Below, one piece after another: positions 5,906 through 13,194 of a stretch of DNA of 14,030 nt. Made by a program: the position numbers and the translations under genes. Positions within the stretch are counted from its first letter, which is position 1, and each line of letters starts with the position of its first letter. Under the pieces are notes generated by a model. That model was not told the origin of the DNA. It worked only from the letters and a program-made list of their open reading frames with translations, and made no database searches. This stretch comes from Paracoccaceae bacterium (GTDB lineage Bacteria; Pseudomonadota; Alphaproteobacteria; Rhodobacterales; Rhodobacteraceae), in contig RFZH01000038.1 in NCBI GenBank assembly GCA_009920815.1, forward strand, positions 1-14,030, written 5' to 3'.

Positions 5906-6721
5906 TTAATACACAGACCCCTTTTGCCCATGTGGATCGGTCTTTTGCCCAAGCAGGTCACGATAGGTTTTGATCGCATCTGCTGCGCCCAACGACAGAT
6001 ACCGCACGTCATTGCCAACCGTTGTCATATCAAAACCCCACCCAACGGCCTGCGCGGCATATTCGGGCGTGGCACAGTGCAGTGCTGATTTGATACCTGC
6101 TGTTTTGCACACGGATACAATACGTTTTAACGCGTCGATAACGGTTGGATGCGTTGGGTCCAACATGGGTGTGACCGTTCCGTTTAAAAGGGAAAAAGTC
6201 AGATCTGATGGACCAACATATATACCGTCTAAACCTGGCGTGTTGGCGATCGCTTCTAGATTGTCAAAGGCTTCTTTGGTTTCGACCATAGCCCAGCCCA
6301 GCACTTTGGCGTTGGCTTCGGCGGCAATATTAGGTCCTTGGACAAAATGCGCGCGTGTTGGCCCGAAACTGCGTTGCCCCAAGGGCGGATATCTTAGATA
6401 GCTCACGAATTCTGCTGCTTGTTCTGGTGTATTGATCATCGGGCAAATCACCTGAAGCGCGCCTGCATCCATCACTTTCATAATCATGGCTGGGTCCAAC
6501 CATGGCACACGCGCCCCGATCACGACGCCGCTTGCCCGCATCGCCTGAAAGATCGGCAAAAGATCAGAGTAATCCAACGCACCGTGCTGCATATCAACGC
6601 TGATGGCATCGAACCCTTGTTCCGCCATGATCTCGGCGACAAATGCATTCCCGATTGAAAGCCAGCCATGTAAAACAGGATTACCACTTTTCCACATTGA
6701 GATAAGCTTGTTGTCGATCAT
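5906..6721 (-). CDS. HpcH/HpaI family class II aldolase (4-hydroxy-2-oxo-heptanedioate aldolase type)
   Basis: Metal-dependent pyruvate aldolase with a TIM-barrel fold; members cleave 4-hydroxy-2-oxo acids to pyruvate plus an aldehyde in aromatic or sugar-acid catabolism. 271 aa. Active-site residues match HpaI: His46 in VDMQHGALD, Arg71 in GARVPW, metal ligands Glu147 (MVETKEA) and Asp173 (GPSDLTFSL), plus the RYPPLGQRSFGP loop (110-121) common to HpaI, garL and rhmA types. The substrate cannot be settled from sequence: 4-hydroxy-2-oxoheptanedioate, 2-keto-3-deoxy-glucarate and 2-keto-3-deoxy-L-rhamnonate are all options, and no pathway partner lies beside it. The start is supported by AGGAGA 6 bases upstream on the minus strand. 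It converges on arfB with a 1-base gap and no terminator visible. Confidence 0.88.
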   Translation of the reverse strand: MIDNKLISMWKSGNPVLHGWLSIGNAFVAEIMAEQGFDAISVDMQHGALDYSDLLPIFQAMRASGVVIGARVPWLDPAMIMKVMDAGALQVICPMINTPEQAAEFVSYLRYPPLGQRSFGPTRAHFVQGPNIAAEANAKVLGWAMVETKEAFDNLEAIANTPGLDGIYVGPSDLTFSLLNGTVTPMLDPTHPTVIDALKRIVSVCKTAGIKSALHCATPEYAAQAVGWGFDMTTVGNDVRYLSLGAADAIKTYRDLLGQKTDPHGQKGSVY

Positions 6722-6809
6722 AGATGTCTCCTGTTTTTGATTATTGCTATTTCCACATGTTTTCTAGCAGACAGCAAGCATTTTGAGAGAACGCAAGCAA
6801 GTCAGAACG

Positions 6810-7163
6810 TTATTTTCGTCGCACCACCAACAAAGCAAGTGCCACCCCAATAAGCACCCCAACGCAGTCGGCTGCAAAATCTAGAAACTCACCGCTTCTG
6901 TTAACATAGGGTTGGATGATCTCAATGGCGCCACCGAATGCTGTGGACGCTAAAACAATCGGCCATGAAAACCGCCGTATATGTGCCGACGCCGGATATG
7001 AGAGCGCGGCAAAAGCTAAAAAATGATGCAGCTTGTCTGAGCCCGGCGCATCGATAGCGGTTGGTAATGGCGTCAATGTTGCCACGGCAATGACCGCAGT
7101 TATTATGGCCGTCACCAAAGTTGCTGTGCCGCGGCTGTCAAAACTAACAAAACGCCAAAACAT
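6810..7163 (-). CDS. VanZ-like small membrane protein
   Basis: 117-aa protein with four hydrophobic stretches, typical of the VanZ-like superfamily. Diagnostic segments: SDKLHHFLAFAALSYP after the first helix (the DKxxHFxxF motif), and GGAIEIIQPYVNRSGEFLDFAADCVGVLIG (the E-x-x-Q...R...D-x-x-A-D-x-x-G-x-x-x-G motif of helix 3-4). Function is unknown; VanZ itself gives low-level teicoplanin resistance, but most homologues have no tested role. The frame is open 22 codons further to a TTG at 7229, but TAAGGAT with a 7-base spacer marks the ATG at 7163, and the upstream extension carries no such site. The gene lies 105 bases downstream of the desaturase and 88 bases upstream of the aldolase, on the same strand. 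Confidence 0.82.
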   Translation of the reverse strand: MFWRFVSFDSRGTATLVTAIITAVIAVATLTPLPTAIDAPGSDKLHHFLAFAALSYPASAHIRRFSWPIVLASTAFGGAIEIIQPYVNRSGEFLDFAADCVGVLIGVALALLVVRRK

Positions 7164-7170
7164 TTGCCCG

Positions 7171-7177
7171 ATCCTTA
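7171..7177 (-). promoter_or_regulatory. Shine-Dalgarno choosing the shorter start of the VanZ-like gene
   Basis: TAAGGAT on the minus strand, 7 bases before the ATG at 7163. It favours a 117-residue product over the 139-residue TTG-started alternative. Confidence 0.65.
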
Positions 7178-7268
7178 CATAGTGGAACCAGCGTATAAAG
7201 CCCACGTGGTTAGCGGATTGCAAAGGCAAAATGCTGGTCCCACCAAGATATGTAAAAACTTTAATGCC

Positions 7269-8321
7269 TTAGCCCCGAGGGCCATAATTATAGGGGTTTG
7301 CTGTTTTTGGTAGGGGACGTTTTACATAATAGTCAGGATTTGTGCGTTGTTTCCATAGAGCGGGTAACATTTCCTTGAAGCCTGCAAAAATTGACGAACA
7401 GGGCGCCGGAAAATCGTCGCGGCAAATTTTATGTAGGTCTTCAAGCCGATAATATGGCACAAGCGGGAACATATGATGTTCAATATGATAGTTCATATCC
7501 CAATAAATGAAACGGCTTATCGGGTTCATATAAACTGTCCTGCAATTTAGCCGATGATCAATGACATTGTCCGCCAATCCGCCGTGCTGAAGCCAGCCAA
7601 CAAAAGTCATGTGCCACGCGCCATACAGCCGTGGTGTTCCTATCAACAGGATGGGTATCCATGACGAAAACAAAACAGACACGATCACAGTGGCTGCGTA
7701 AATCGCTACCCAAACACGCGAACAAAAATACACTTTTTCAAAGAAAACTGGTTCGACGTACTCCATTTCGTCACGGCACATCCGACCAGAGGCATGAACA
7801 CACATCCGTTTTACGCCGTCTATAACATCGATGATGCCAAAAATATTCAAAACCATTTTAAACAAGACGACGGGACGCATGATTGCCACTTCGGGATCGC
7901 GACCAACAATGACAGTGTCCGAGTGGTGCCTTGCATGACTAAATTTCCAACAATATGGATCACGTATCATGCAAAAACACGCGATTTGGTAAACAATCAT
8001 ATTGTAACGGCGTGTTTTGAACGCGGTCCCATGCCCGCATTCATGCCAACGACTGTCCATTGCAGACCCATAGAGCACGCCATATATCAGCCAGAATGGC
8101 AATGATAACCACGAAGGCATCAGATAAATGGCCAAGCTTGCCGATGAAATCATTATGGCGAACAAGATGACACTATCCCTTATGGCAGGGTAATCACTTC
8201 GCTGCATGAGGGATTTCATTATTTTGCGATCTATTGGTGTGCGATACCAGTCTTCGGTTACTAAGCCATCCGCGATGGCACGTTGGGTATCGTGACCAAA
8301 AAGGCTATAATCGCGCGACAT
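7269..8321 (-). CDS. Membrane fatty-acid desaturase/hydroxylase family protein, MocD-like
   Basis: 350-aa integral-membrane non-heme di-iron enzyme. All three histidine boxes are intact: HECGHGT (His93-97), HARHH (His129-133) and HIEHH (His279-283), with an extra His at WLQHGG (246). Four or more hydrophobic segments lie between them, as in the desaturase superfamily. The N-terminus (SRDYSLFGHDTQRAIADGL... MKSLMQRSDYPAIRDS) resembles the MocD-like group of alphaproteobacteria, so the substrate may not be an ordinary acyl chain; hydroxylation or desaturation of a small lipid or rhizopine-like compound is possible. The Rieske partner MocE often found beside such genes is not in this window. ATG with AAAGGA (8329-8334) and a 7-base spacer. 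The 5' neighbour on the same strand is a possible 56-aa ORF, then a sterol-desaturase-type gene. Confidence 0.88.
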   Translation of the reverse strand: MSRDYSLFGHDTQRAIADGLVTEDWYRTPIDRKIMKSLMQRSDYPAIRDSVILFAIMISSASLAIYLMPSWLSLPFWLIYGVLYGSAMDSRWHECGHGTAFKTRRYNMIVYQIACFCMIRDPYCWKFSHARHHSDTVIVGRDPEVAIMRPVVLFKMVLNIFGIIDVIDGVKRMCVHASGRMCRDEMEYVEPVFFEKVYFCSRVWVAIYAATVIVSVLFSSWIPILLIGTPRLYGAWHMTFVGWLQHGGLADNVIDHRLNCRTVYMNPISRFIYWDMNYHIEHHMFPLVPYYRLEDLHKICRDDFPAPCSSIFAGFKEMLPALWKQRTNPDYYVKRPLPKTANPYNYGPRG

Positions 8322-8336
8322 GTGTTAGTCCTTTGC

Positions 8337-8507
8337 TTACCAAATCTGTGAACGGTTTTTGTCCGAACGTCCGGGTGTTGGAGGTGGGGTGCTTATCCCA
8401 TGTTTTTTAACGGTTAACCAAAATGCTACGCGTTTAGGCCGTTCCGTCAATAGTCCTTTTAGGATTGGCCTTTCGGTCACGACCGACCCGCGCATGTCAT
8501 TTTTCAT
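8337..8507 (-). CDS. Possible 56-aa small basic protein between two membrane oxygenase genes
   Basis: ATG at 8507 to TAA at 8337-8339 on the minus strand. It is preceded by AAGGAAG with a 6-base spacer, and its stop is just 15 bases before the desaturase ATG, so the spacing is that of an operon member. The product begins MKNDMRGSVVTERPILKGLL, contains a short hydrophobic centre (RVAFWLTV) and ends in a Pro/Arg/Lys-rich tail (STPPPTPGRSDKNRSQIW). It is basic overall, with no domain that I recognise. Against it: the same bases contain TTGACG-N16-TAGCAT on the minus strand, which could be a promoter for the desaturase, in which case the ORF is fortuitous. Homologues with conserved protein sequence would decide. 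Confidence 0.4.
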   Translation of the reverse strand: MKNDMRGSVVTERPILKGLLTERPKRVAFWLTVKKHGISTPPPTPGRSDKNRSQIW

Positions 8508-8558
8508 TGCAATCTTCCTTTGGTGGTCCTCGGCGCGACAGATGAAACCATGAACCGG

Positions 8559-8582
8559 ACTTGCCTGGGTCAGGGGTCAAGT
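8559..8582 (-). other. Interrupted hairpin after the sterol-desaturase-type gene
   Basis: On the minus strand ACTTG-ACC-CCTG-ACC-CAGG-CAAGT forms a 5-bp outer and 4-bp inner stem with a 3-base bulge. It begins 6 bases after the hydroxylase stop. No T-tract follows, so it is at most a weak terminator or an mRNA-stabilising hairpin between two operon members. Confidence 0.35.
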
Positions 8583-8588
8583 CTGGAT

Positions 8589-9623
8589 TTACGTGGCTGG
8601 CTTGCCCGCCTTGGTGACCTGCTTTGCGCGCAGTTTTTCTTTCTTTTTCCGAAAACGTTCTTTCATGCGTTCGTCTGCCTCTTTCGAACCGTCGTGCCAT
8701 GTGCCGAACAGCATATCCAAAGGTATGACGCCGTCACCGCCGTAATTCACCTCGAAATATTTGTGGTGCAGATAATGGACATAGGCGTGGCTTTTTAGCG
8801 TTGTCGTCTTGGTAATCTCGAATTTTTCAAAGCCAAGATGACCGTTGACCGCGCCGAACCCAGAGGAATGCAGTGTAAAGTATGCGCAGACAGGATTGGA
8901 CGGGAACAACAAATGTAACCATGCTTCGGCCATGTACGGGAACCCTTCGCCCGGATGCATGGACAGCGATGACCAAGGGCTGGGGTTGATCGAATTGTGG
9001 TGAACCGAATGGATCCATTTGTACAAGATCGGAACATGGATCAGGCGGTGCAGACAAAAAAAGTAAACCTCATGAATAGCAGGCGAGAGGAATACCACAA
9101 ACGTGAGCCACGCCCAGTGCGTTGTCCACGGCACCCAAACCGCCCAAGAATTTGCATAGGCCCAAAGCATAATAATTTCGACCACCGTCCAGAACGGCGT
9201 TGTGACAAAGATGGTGCGCATAAAGTTGTCTATGTTTTGGCTTTTAAACCAAAAGACATCTGATGGATGGTCCGACGGGAATTTGGAATTATATTTGAAC
9301 CGCGTTTCTTGCTTGCGCTTTACGTAATAAACCAATTCAAAACCGCCTAAAAAGACGATCAACCCGAAAGCATTCAACGCATAGAGGTAAAAATAATTTT
9401 CCCACGATAAGGATTGTAGGCTTTCCCAACTAGGGATCAGAACCAATACCCACAACAACGCCGTTGCCATGTGAAACGCGTTCCAAGGCCAAAAGTATTC
9501 AGGGATCCATTTCAAGACCTTTTTCAGGTTGAATGGGCGGTGCCAAATGGGTGCAGGGCGCGCTGGATCATTCGGCGTCCAGTTGCCACGTTTGTCGCGT
9601 GTCCCATGCAAAAGATCGTCCAA
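8589..9623 (-). CDS. Sterol desaturase / fatty-acid hydroxylase superfamily protein
   Basis: 344-aa integral-membrane di-iron oxygenase. The fatty acid hydroxylase superfamily His motifs are present: HRLIH (192-196), HSVHH (205-209), a supporting His223 in SMHPGEG, and HAYVHYLHH (279-287). Several hydrophobic helices precede and flank them. The C-terminus is a lysine/arginine-rich, likely helical tail (about 315-340). Bacterial members hydroxylate or desaturate varied lipids, including carotenoids, hopanoids, alkylglycerols and acyl chains; no substrate is assigned. The start is a TTG at 9623: minus-strand GCGAGG with a 6-base spacer precedes it, and an in-frame stop 5 codons upstream rules out a longer form. 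A TTGACT (9683-9688) is a tentative -35 for this unit, with a poorly spaced TATCTA. Likely first gene of a unit with the 56-aa ORF and the MocD-like desaturase. Confidence 0.88.
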   Translation of the reverse strand: MDDLLHGTRDKRGNWTPNDPARPAPIWHRPFNLKKVLKWIPEYFWPWNAFHMATALLWVLVLIPSWESLQSLSWENYFYLYALNAFGLIVFLGGFELVYYVKRKQETRFKYNSKFPSDHPSDVFWFKSQNIDNFMRTIFVTTPFWTVVEIIMLWAYANSWAVWVPWTTHWAWLTFVVFLSPAIHEVYFFCLHRLIHVPILYKWIHSVHHNSINPSPWSSLSMHPGEGFPYMAEAWLHLLFPSNPVCAYFTLHSSGFGAVNGHLGFEKFEITKTTTLKSHAYVHYLHHKYFEVNYGGDGVIPLDMLFGTWHDGSKEADERMKERFRKKKEKLRAKQVTKAGKPAT

Positions 9624-9874
9624 ATTGTGCCTCGCTTACTCTGTGGTGTGGTTAAACTAGCTAGATAAAATGCCGTGAAATAAGTCAATCTAATTGCAAA
9701 TTTAGAAAAAATACGCTTCAAAAAGTGTCATTTATTTTTGTGTAGGATATTCTTTAGGGATGGTTACTAGCGGATCTGCGGTGTGTTTTTGGCCCGACCT
9801 TTCACAGAATTAATATTAAATACGTTGAAGCCACTGCGTTGGTTCCTTAGATATTCCCCAAACAGGAGGCCCAG

Positions 9875-10630
9875 ATGATCGTTGTCGTATCACCCGCAAA
9901 GAAATTGGATATGGGGTTGGTGAATGCCGCCACAACAGTGCCGCAATTCGCAAGTGACGCCGAGGTCGTGGCAAATGCCGCCAAAAAGCTGTCGGTAAAG
10001 GGCCTGCGGGATTTGATGCATATTTCCGAGGATTTGGCCAAGTTGAACAAAGCGCGGTTTTCTGCGTTTGGCGAACAGGAACGCAAAGCCGCCGTTTATG
10101 CCTTTGCTGGTGACACTTACCAAGGGTTCGAAGCCGCAACTTTGGATGATGATGCCATGCGTTGGGCCCAAGACCACATGCGCATTCTCTCTGGGCTTTA
10201 CGGTGTGTTGCGGCCGCTGGATGAAATCGAACCCTATCGCCTTGAAATGGGCAGCAAACTTAAAATTGGGCGCAAGCCATCGCTTTATGCTTATTGGGGG
10301 GGCCGCATTGCGCAGGCATTAAACGAACAGGCTGAACAAACAGGGGATCAGGTCTTGGTCAATTGTGCCAGTCAAGAATATTTCGGCGCTGTTGATCAGT
10401 CGGCGTTAAAGCTGCGTGTGATTACGCCAACTTTTTACGAAACCCATGCCAAAGGCCCACGGATTGTCAGTTTTTATGCGAAACGTGCGCGTGGCGCGAT
10501 GGCGCGATTTATCGTCGAGAACCGTTTAACCGATCCCGAAAGTTTACAGGATTTCACCGTCGGTGGATATCAGTACATGCCCGAGATGTCGTCAGAAAAT
10601 AACCCTGTGTATCTGCGCGATTCTGCCTAG
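9875..10630 (+). CDS. yaaA: Peroxide stress protein YaaA (DUF328/UPF0246)
   Basis: 251-aa cytoplasmic protein. Family hallmarks: the N-terminal MIVVVSPAKKLDM, the central RILSGLYGVLRPLDEIEPYRLEMG (about 107-130), VNCASQEYFGAV, and the C-terminal FYAKRARGAMARFIVENRL. In E. coli YaaA is OxyR-induced, lowers free iron under hydrogen peroxide and binds DNA; that role is carried over from the family. Length is normal and no key segment is missing. AGGAGG at 9864-9869 with a 5-base spacer fixes the ATG. The upstream 250 bases are AT-rich and shared with the divergent hydroxylase gene; I found no convincing OxyR site by eye. ppaC follows after 63 bases on the same strand without a terminator between, so co-transcription is possible. 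Confidence 0.95.
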   Translation: MIVVVSPAKKLDMGLVNAATTVPQFASDAEVVANAAKKLSVKGLRDLMHISEDLAKLNKARFSAFGEQERKAAVYAFAGDTYQGFEAATLDDDAMRWAQDHMRILSGLYGVLRPLDEIEPYRLEMGSKLKIGRKPSLYAYWGGRIAQALNEQAEQTGDQVLVNCASQEYFGAVDQSALKLRVITPTFYETHAKGPRIVSFYAKRARGAMARFIVENRLTDPESLQDFTVGGYQYMPEMSSENNPVYLRDSA

Positions 10631-10693
10631 GTGACAAATGCTGCGGTGCCGCGTATAAGGCGCGCAAATTCATTTTCGACAAGGACGAAACAC

Positions 10694-11614
10694 ATGACAG
10701 TACAGGTCTTTGGGCATAAGTCGCCCGATACAGATTCCACAGGCTCCCCCATTGTTTGGGCGTGGTACCTGAACGAAATCAAAGGTATTTCTGCCGCGCC
10801 AAAGCTCTTGGGTGAGCCAAATACCGAGGCAGCATTTGTTTTGGAACGCTGGAATTTGGATAAACCAGAAATCATTTCTGGTGTCGACGCGGGCACGCCC
10901 GTTGTGATCGTGGATACAAATAACCCTGCCGAATTGCCCGCAAATATCAATGATGCCGATATTCAGGCAATCATTGACCACCATAAATTGGTGGGCGGAT
11001 TGGAAACCAAAGGTCCTATTGATATCACCGTGCGCCCCTTGGCCTGTACGGCGACAATCATGGTTGATCTGATGGGCGATGACGCCGCCAAAATGCCCGA
11101 GGCCATCAAAGGCGCGGCGCTGTCATGCATCTTGTCCGACACGCTGGAATTCCGCAGCCCGACAACAACGGATCATGATCGCGCGGTTGCCGAAAAATTG
11201 GCGGCTGAATTGGGCATCGACATCCCATTCTATGCGTCCGAATTGTTCGAGGCAAAATCAGACGTTTCTGCGTTTTCAGACGCTGAATTGCTGCGGATGG
11301 ATTCAAAAGAATACACCGTTGACGGCAAAGAATTCCGTGTGTCCGTTTTGGAAACCACTGCGCCAAAATTGGTTTTGGATCGCAAAGACAGCTTGATGGC
11401 GTCCATGGTTGACGTCGCCGCCGAGGATGGCGCCGACCAAGTGTTGTTGTTTGTTGTTGATATCCTAAACGAAGAGGCGACATTGTTGGTGCCAAACGAT
11501 TTGGTCAAAACAGTCGCCGAAAAATCTTTTGGCGCAACAGTGACAGGCGATACAGTCGTTCTGCCAGGCATCATGAGCCGTAAGAAACAGATCATTCCAA
11601 ACCTAAAGGTGTGA
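10694..11614 (+). CDS. ppaC: Manganese-dependent inorganic pyrophosphatase (family II)
   Basis: Hydrolyses pyrophosphate to phosphate, driving biosynthetic reactions; cytoplasmic, Mn2+/Co2+ dependent. 306 aa, the standard family II length without CBS insertion. Two-domain DHH/DHHA2 layout: HKSPDTDS at residues 8-15 (HxPDxDS metal motif), VDTNN (about 74-78), DHHK (95-98), the SDTLEF segment (about 146-151), and the C-terminal substrate loop SRKKQ (about 295-299). The frame is open to a GTG at 10631, but ATG 10694 has AAGGA (10681-10685) with an 8-base spacer, and the HKSPD motif then falls at its normal distance from the N-terminus. A strong terminator follows. It replaces or supplements the unrelated family I enzyme in many Rhodobacterales. 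Confidence 0.96.
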   Translation: MTVQVFGHKSPDTDSTGSPIVWAWYLNEIKGISAAPKLLGEPNTEAAFVLERWNLDKPEIISGVDAGTPVVIVDTNNPAELPANINDADIQAIIDHHKLVGGLETKGPIDITVRPLACTATIMVDLMGDDAAKMPEAIKGAALSCILSDTLEFRSPTTTDHDRAVAEKLAAELGIDIPFYASELFEAKSDVSAFSDAELLRMDSKEYTVDGKEFRVSVLETTAPKLVLDRKDSLMASMVDVAAEDGADQVLLFVVDILNEEATLLVPNDLVKTVAEKSFGATVTGDTVVLPGIMSRKKQIIPNLKV

Positions 11615-11652
11615 TCGGTCAACTGCGCATCATACTGCTTTTGGCGTTTTGT

Positions 11653-11683
11653 AAAACCCCGTCCCAGTGGCGGGGTTTTATTG
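11653..11683 (+). terminator. Intrinsic terminator after ppaC
   Basis: Nine-base perfect stem AAAACCCCG (11653-11661) / CGGGGTTTT (11671-11679) with a 9-base loop. The A/T ends make it usable in both directions. It lies 38 bases after the ppaC stop. Confidence 0.9.
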
Positions 11684-11711
11684 TGTGAGCCGCCTATGCT
11701 GTGCGTGTCCC

Positions 11712-11740
11712 TTGTGGCATATGAAATGTTCGGTCATACA
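11712..11740 (+). promoter_or_regulatory. Candidate promoter for the HAD-family gene
   Basis: TTGTGG (11712-11717) and CATACA (11735-11740) are 17 bases apart, downstream of the ppaC terminator and 36 bases before the HAD gene's ATG. Both hexamers are only partial matches. Confidence 0.3.
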
Positions 11741-11775
11741 GGGGCGAGAGTAATACAAACCCTTTAGGCCCCTAT

Positions 11776-12645
11776 ATGTCCCAGATTATCACGAAGCTTT
11801 CTGAAATTTCCCATTCCTACGACGCGCTTTTTGTCGATTTGTGGGGCTGTGTTCATAATGGCGTGCGTGCATTTGATGATGCAAATGCCGCCTTGGTGGC
11901 CTATCGAAAATCTGGTGGCAAAGTTGTTTTGGTGACCAATTCACCGCGCCCCCGCGCAGGGGTCAAACTGCAGCTGCAGCAGTTTGGTGTGGACGATGAC
12001 GCATGGGATACGATTGCCACATCAGGTGACAGCGCGCGGTCCGCGATGTTCCAAGGCGTGGTTGGGCAAAAGGTTTACTTCATTGGCACAGACGGGGAAT
12101 TGCCGTTTTTTGAACCACTTAAAATCCTAGAAAACCCGATGATCATCGAACGGGTCGGTATAGACGAGGCCGAGGGAATTGTATGTACAGGCTTGGCGCC
12201 AGACCAAAGCCCCGAGGAATATAAAGCCCAGTTGATGCTTGCCAAACAACGGGGGCTAAAGCTTTTGTGTGCGAACCCGGATATCGTTGTAGATCGCGGC
12301 CACAAACGCGAATGGTGCGCCGGCGCAGTGGCCCAAATGTACGAACAGATGGGCGGCACATCGCTTTATTTCGGTAAACCGCATCCGCCTATTTATGACC
12401 TTGCGCGACTTCGGCTGAATGCCTTGGGCACTACGATTTCAGATGATCGCATCTTGGCGATTGGCGACGGCATCCACACTGACATCCAAGGCGCTGTGGG
12501 CGAAGATATCGATTCTTTGTTCATCACAGGCGGGCTGGCCGCACGTGAAACCAAGACTGATCAACAACCTGATCCAAAGGCTTTGGCGGATTATTTGGCG
12601 AAAATGCAGTTTAATCCTACATTTTCGATCGGTTTCTTGCGATAG
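11776..12645 (+). CDS. HAD-superfamily class IIA hydrolase, TIGR01459-like
   Basis: 289-aa cytoplasmic protein of the NagD-like class IIA HAD phosphatases; substrate unknown. Motifs in order: motif I FVDLWGCVHNG (Asp21 is the nucleophile position), motif II VTNSPR (about 54-59), the C2 cap domain in the middle, motif III lysine in FGKPHPPIYD (about 197-206), and motif IV GDGIHTDIQGA (about 231-241). The odd point is that motif I has Trp23 where HAD phosphatases carry the second, acid/base Asp (DxD). This W is a recurring trait of this subfamily as I know it, not a local mutation. AGG (11766-11768) with a 7-base spacer is a modest Shine-Dalgarno. The MaoC gene follows after a 93-base gap; that adjacency is seen in other Rhodobacterales, often with ribF nearby. 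Confidence 0.88.
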   Translation: MSQIITKLSEISHSYDALFVDLWGCVHNGVRAFDDANAALVAYRKSGGKVVLVTNSPRPRAGVKLQLQQFGVDDDAWDTIATSGDSARSAMFQGVVGQKVYFIGTDGELPFFEPLKILENPMIIERVGIDEAEGIVCTGLAPDQSPEEYKAQLMLAKQRGLKLLCANPDIVVDRGHKREWCAGAVAQMYEQMGGTSLYFGKPHPPIYDLARLRLNALGTTISDDRILAIGDGIHTDIQGAVGEDIDSLFITGGLAARETKTDQQPDPKALADYLAKMQFNPTFSIGFLR

Positions 12646-12672
12646 GGGCTTGATTTTTTCTGCATCTGCAAA

Positions 12673-12716
12673 GTAATAATGTTTCAAATGATGATTTGAA
12701 TTCGTCTTATTATTAC
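12673..12716. repeat. Two-tier inverted repeat between the HAD and MaoC genes
   Basis: Outer arms GTAATAAT (12673-12680) and ATTATTAC (12709-12716) pair perfectly; nested inside, TTCAAAT (12683-12689) and ATTTGAA (12694-12700) pair perfectly around a GATG loop. The whole is AT-rich and lacks a T-tract, so it is not a standard terminator. It ends 22 bases before the MaoC start. It could be an operator, an RNA processing hairpin or a weak transcription pause. Confidence 0.6.
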
Positions 12717-12738
12717 CTTTAGGAATGCAGAGGGTCAC

Positions 12739-13182
12739 ATGTTGGACAACCTACCGCGCGGCACGATTTGTATCGAAGACATCGAAATGGGCATGACCCG
12801 TTACATCCGCAAGGTTGTGACCGACCGTGACATTCAAATGTTTGCCGAAGTATCCACCGACCATAATCCAGTGCATTTGGACGATGATTACGCCCAAGAC
12901 ACCATTTTCGAAGGGCGCATTGCCCATGGCATGTTAACGGCTGGTTTGATTTCTGCCGTAATCGGTGAACAGCTGCCAGGTCATGGCACAATTTACATGA
13001 GCCAATCGTTAAAGTTTCTAGCGCCTGTGCGCCCCGGTGATTTGGTCTATGCCGAAGTCAAAGTAACAGGCATCCAAATTGATAAACGCCGTGTCCAGTT
13101 GGAATGTAAATGCGAAGTCGACGGAAAAAAGGTCTTGGTCGGCGAAGCCATGGTCATGGCCCCATCGCGCAAGTTTGACTGA
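12739..13182 (+). CDS. MaoC-family (R)-specific enoyl-CoA hydratase-like protein
   Basis: 147-aa hotdog-fold protein of the MaoC dehydratase family, which hydrates trans-2-enoyl-CoA or related acyl thioesters. The hydratase-2 motif is intact: STDHNPVHLDDDYAQDTIF (about 39-57) with Asp41 and His46 in the usual catalytic positions, followed by GRIAHGMLTAGLIS. A second conserved stretch, GTIYMSQSLKFLAPVRPGD (about 83-101), covers the strand leading to the substrate pocket. Single-domain length is normal. GAGGG (12730-12734) lies 4 bases before the ATG. Physiological substrate is not evident; PHA precursor supply and branched-chain or ethylmalonyl-type metabolism are options. It converges on the ArsP_2-like gene with a 12-base gap. 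Confidence 0.92.
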   Translation: MLDNLPRGTICIEDIEMGMTRYIRKVVTDRDIQMFAEVSTDHNPVHLDDDYAQDTIFEGRIAHGMLTAGLISAVIGEQLPGHGTIYMSQSLKFLAPVRPGDLVYAEVKVTGIQIDKRRVQLECKCEVDGKKVLVGEAMVMAPSRKFD

Positions 13183-13194
13183 TTAACGCTCTGG

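Noticed and set aside
6773..6801. Repeated GCAAGC words between the aldolase and VanZ-like genes
   Set aside because: Two six-base copies about 20 bases apart are too short to distinguish from chance.
8359..8553. 64-residue plus-strand open frame in the gap between the two oxygenase genes
   Set aside because: No Shine-Dalgarno, opposite strand to the operon, and antisense to the better-supported 56-codon ORF.
10631..10693. 21-residue GTG-started extension of the pyrophosphatase
   Set aside because: No Shine-Dalgarno, and it pushes the conserved N-terminal HKSPD motif away from its normal position; ATG 10694 has AAGGA at good spacing.
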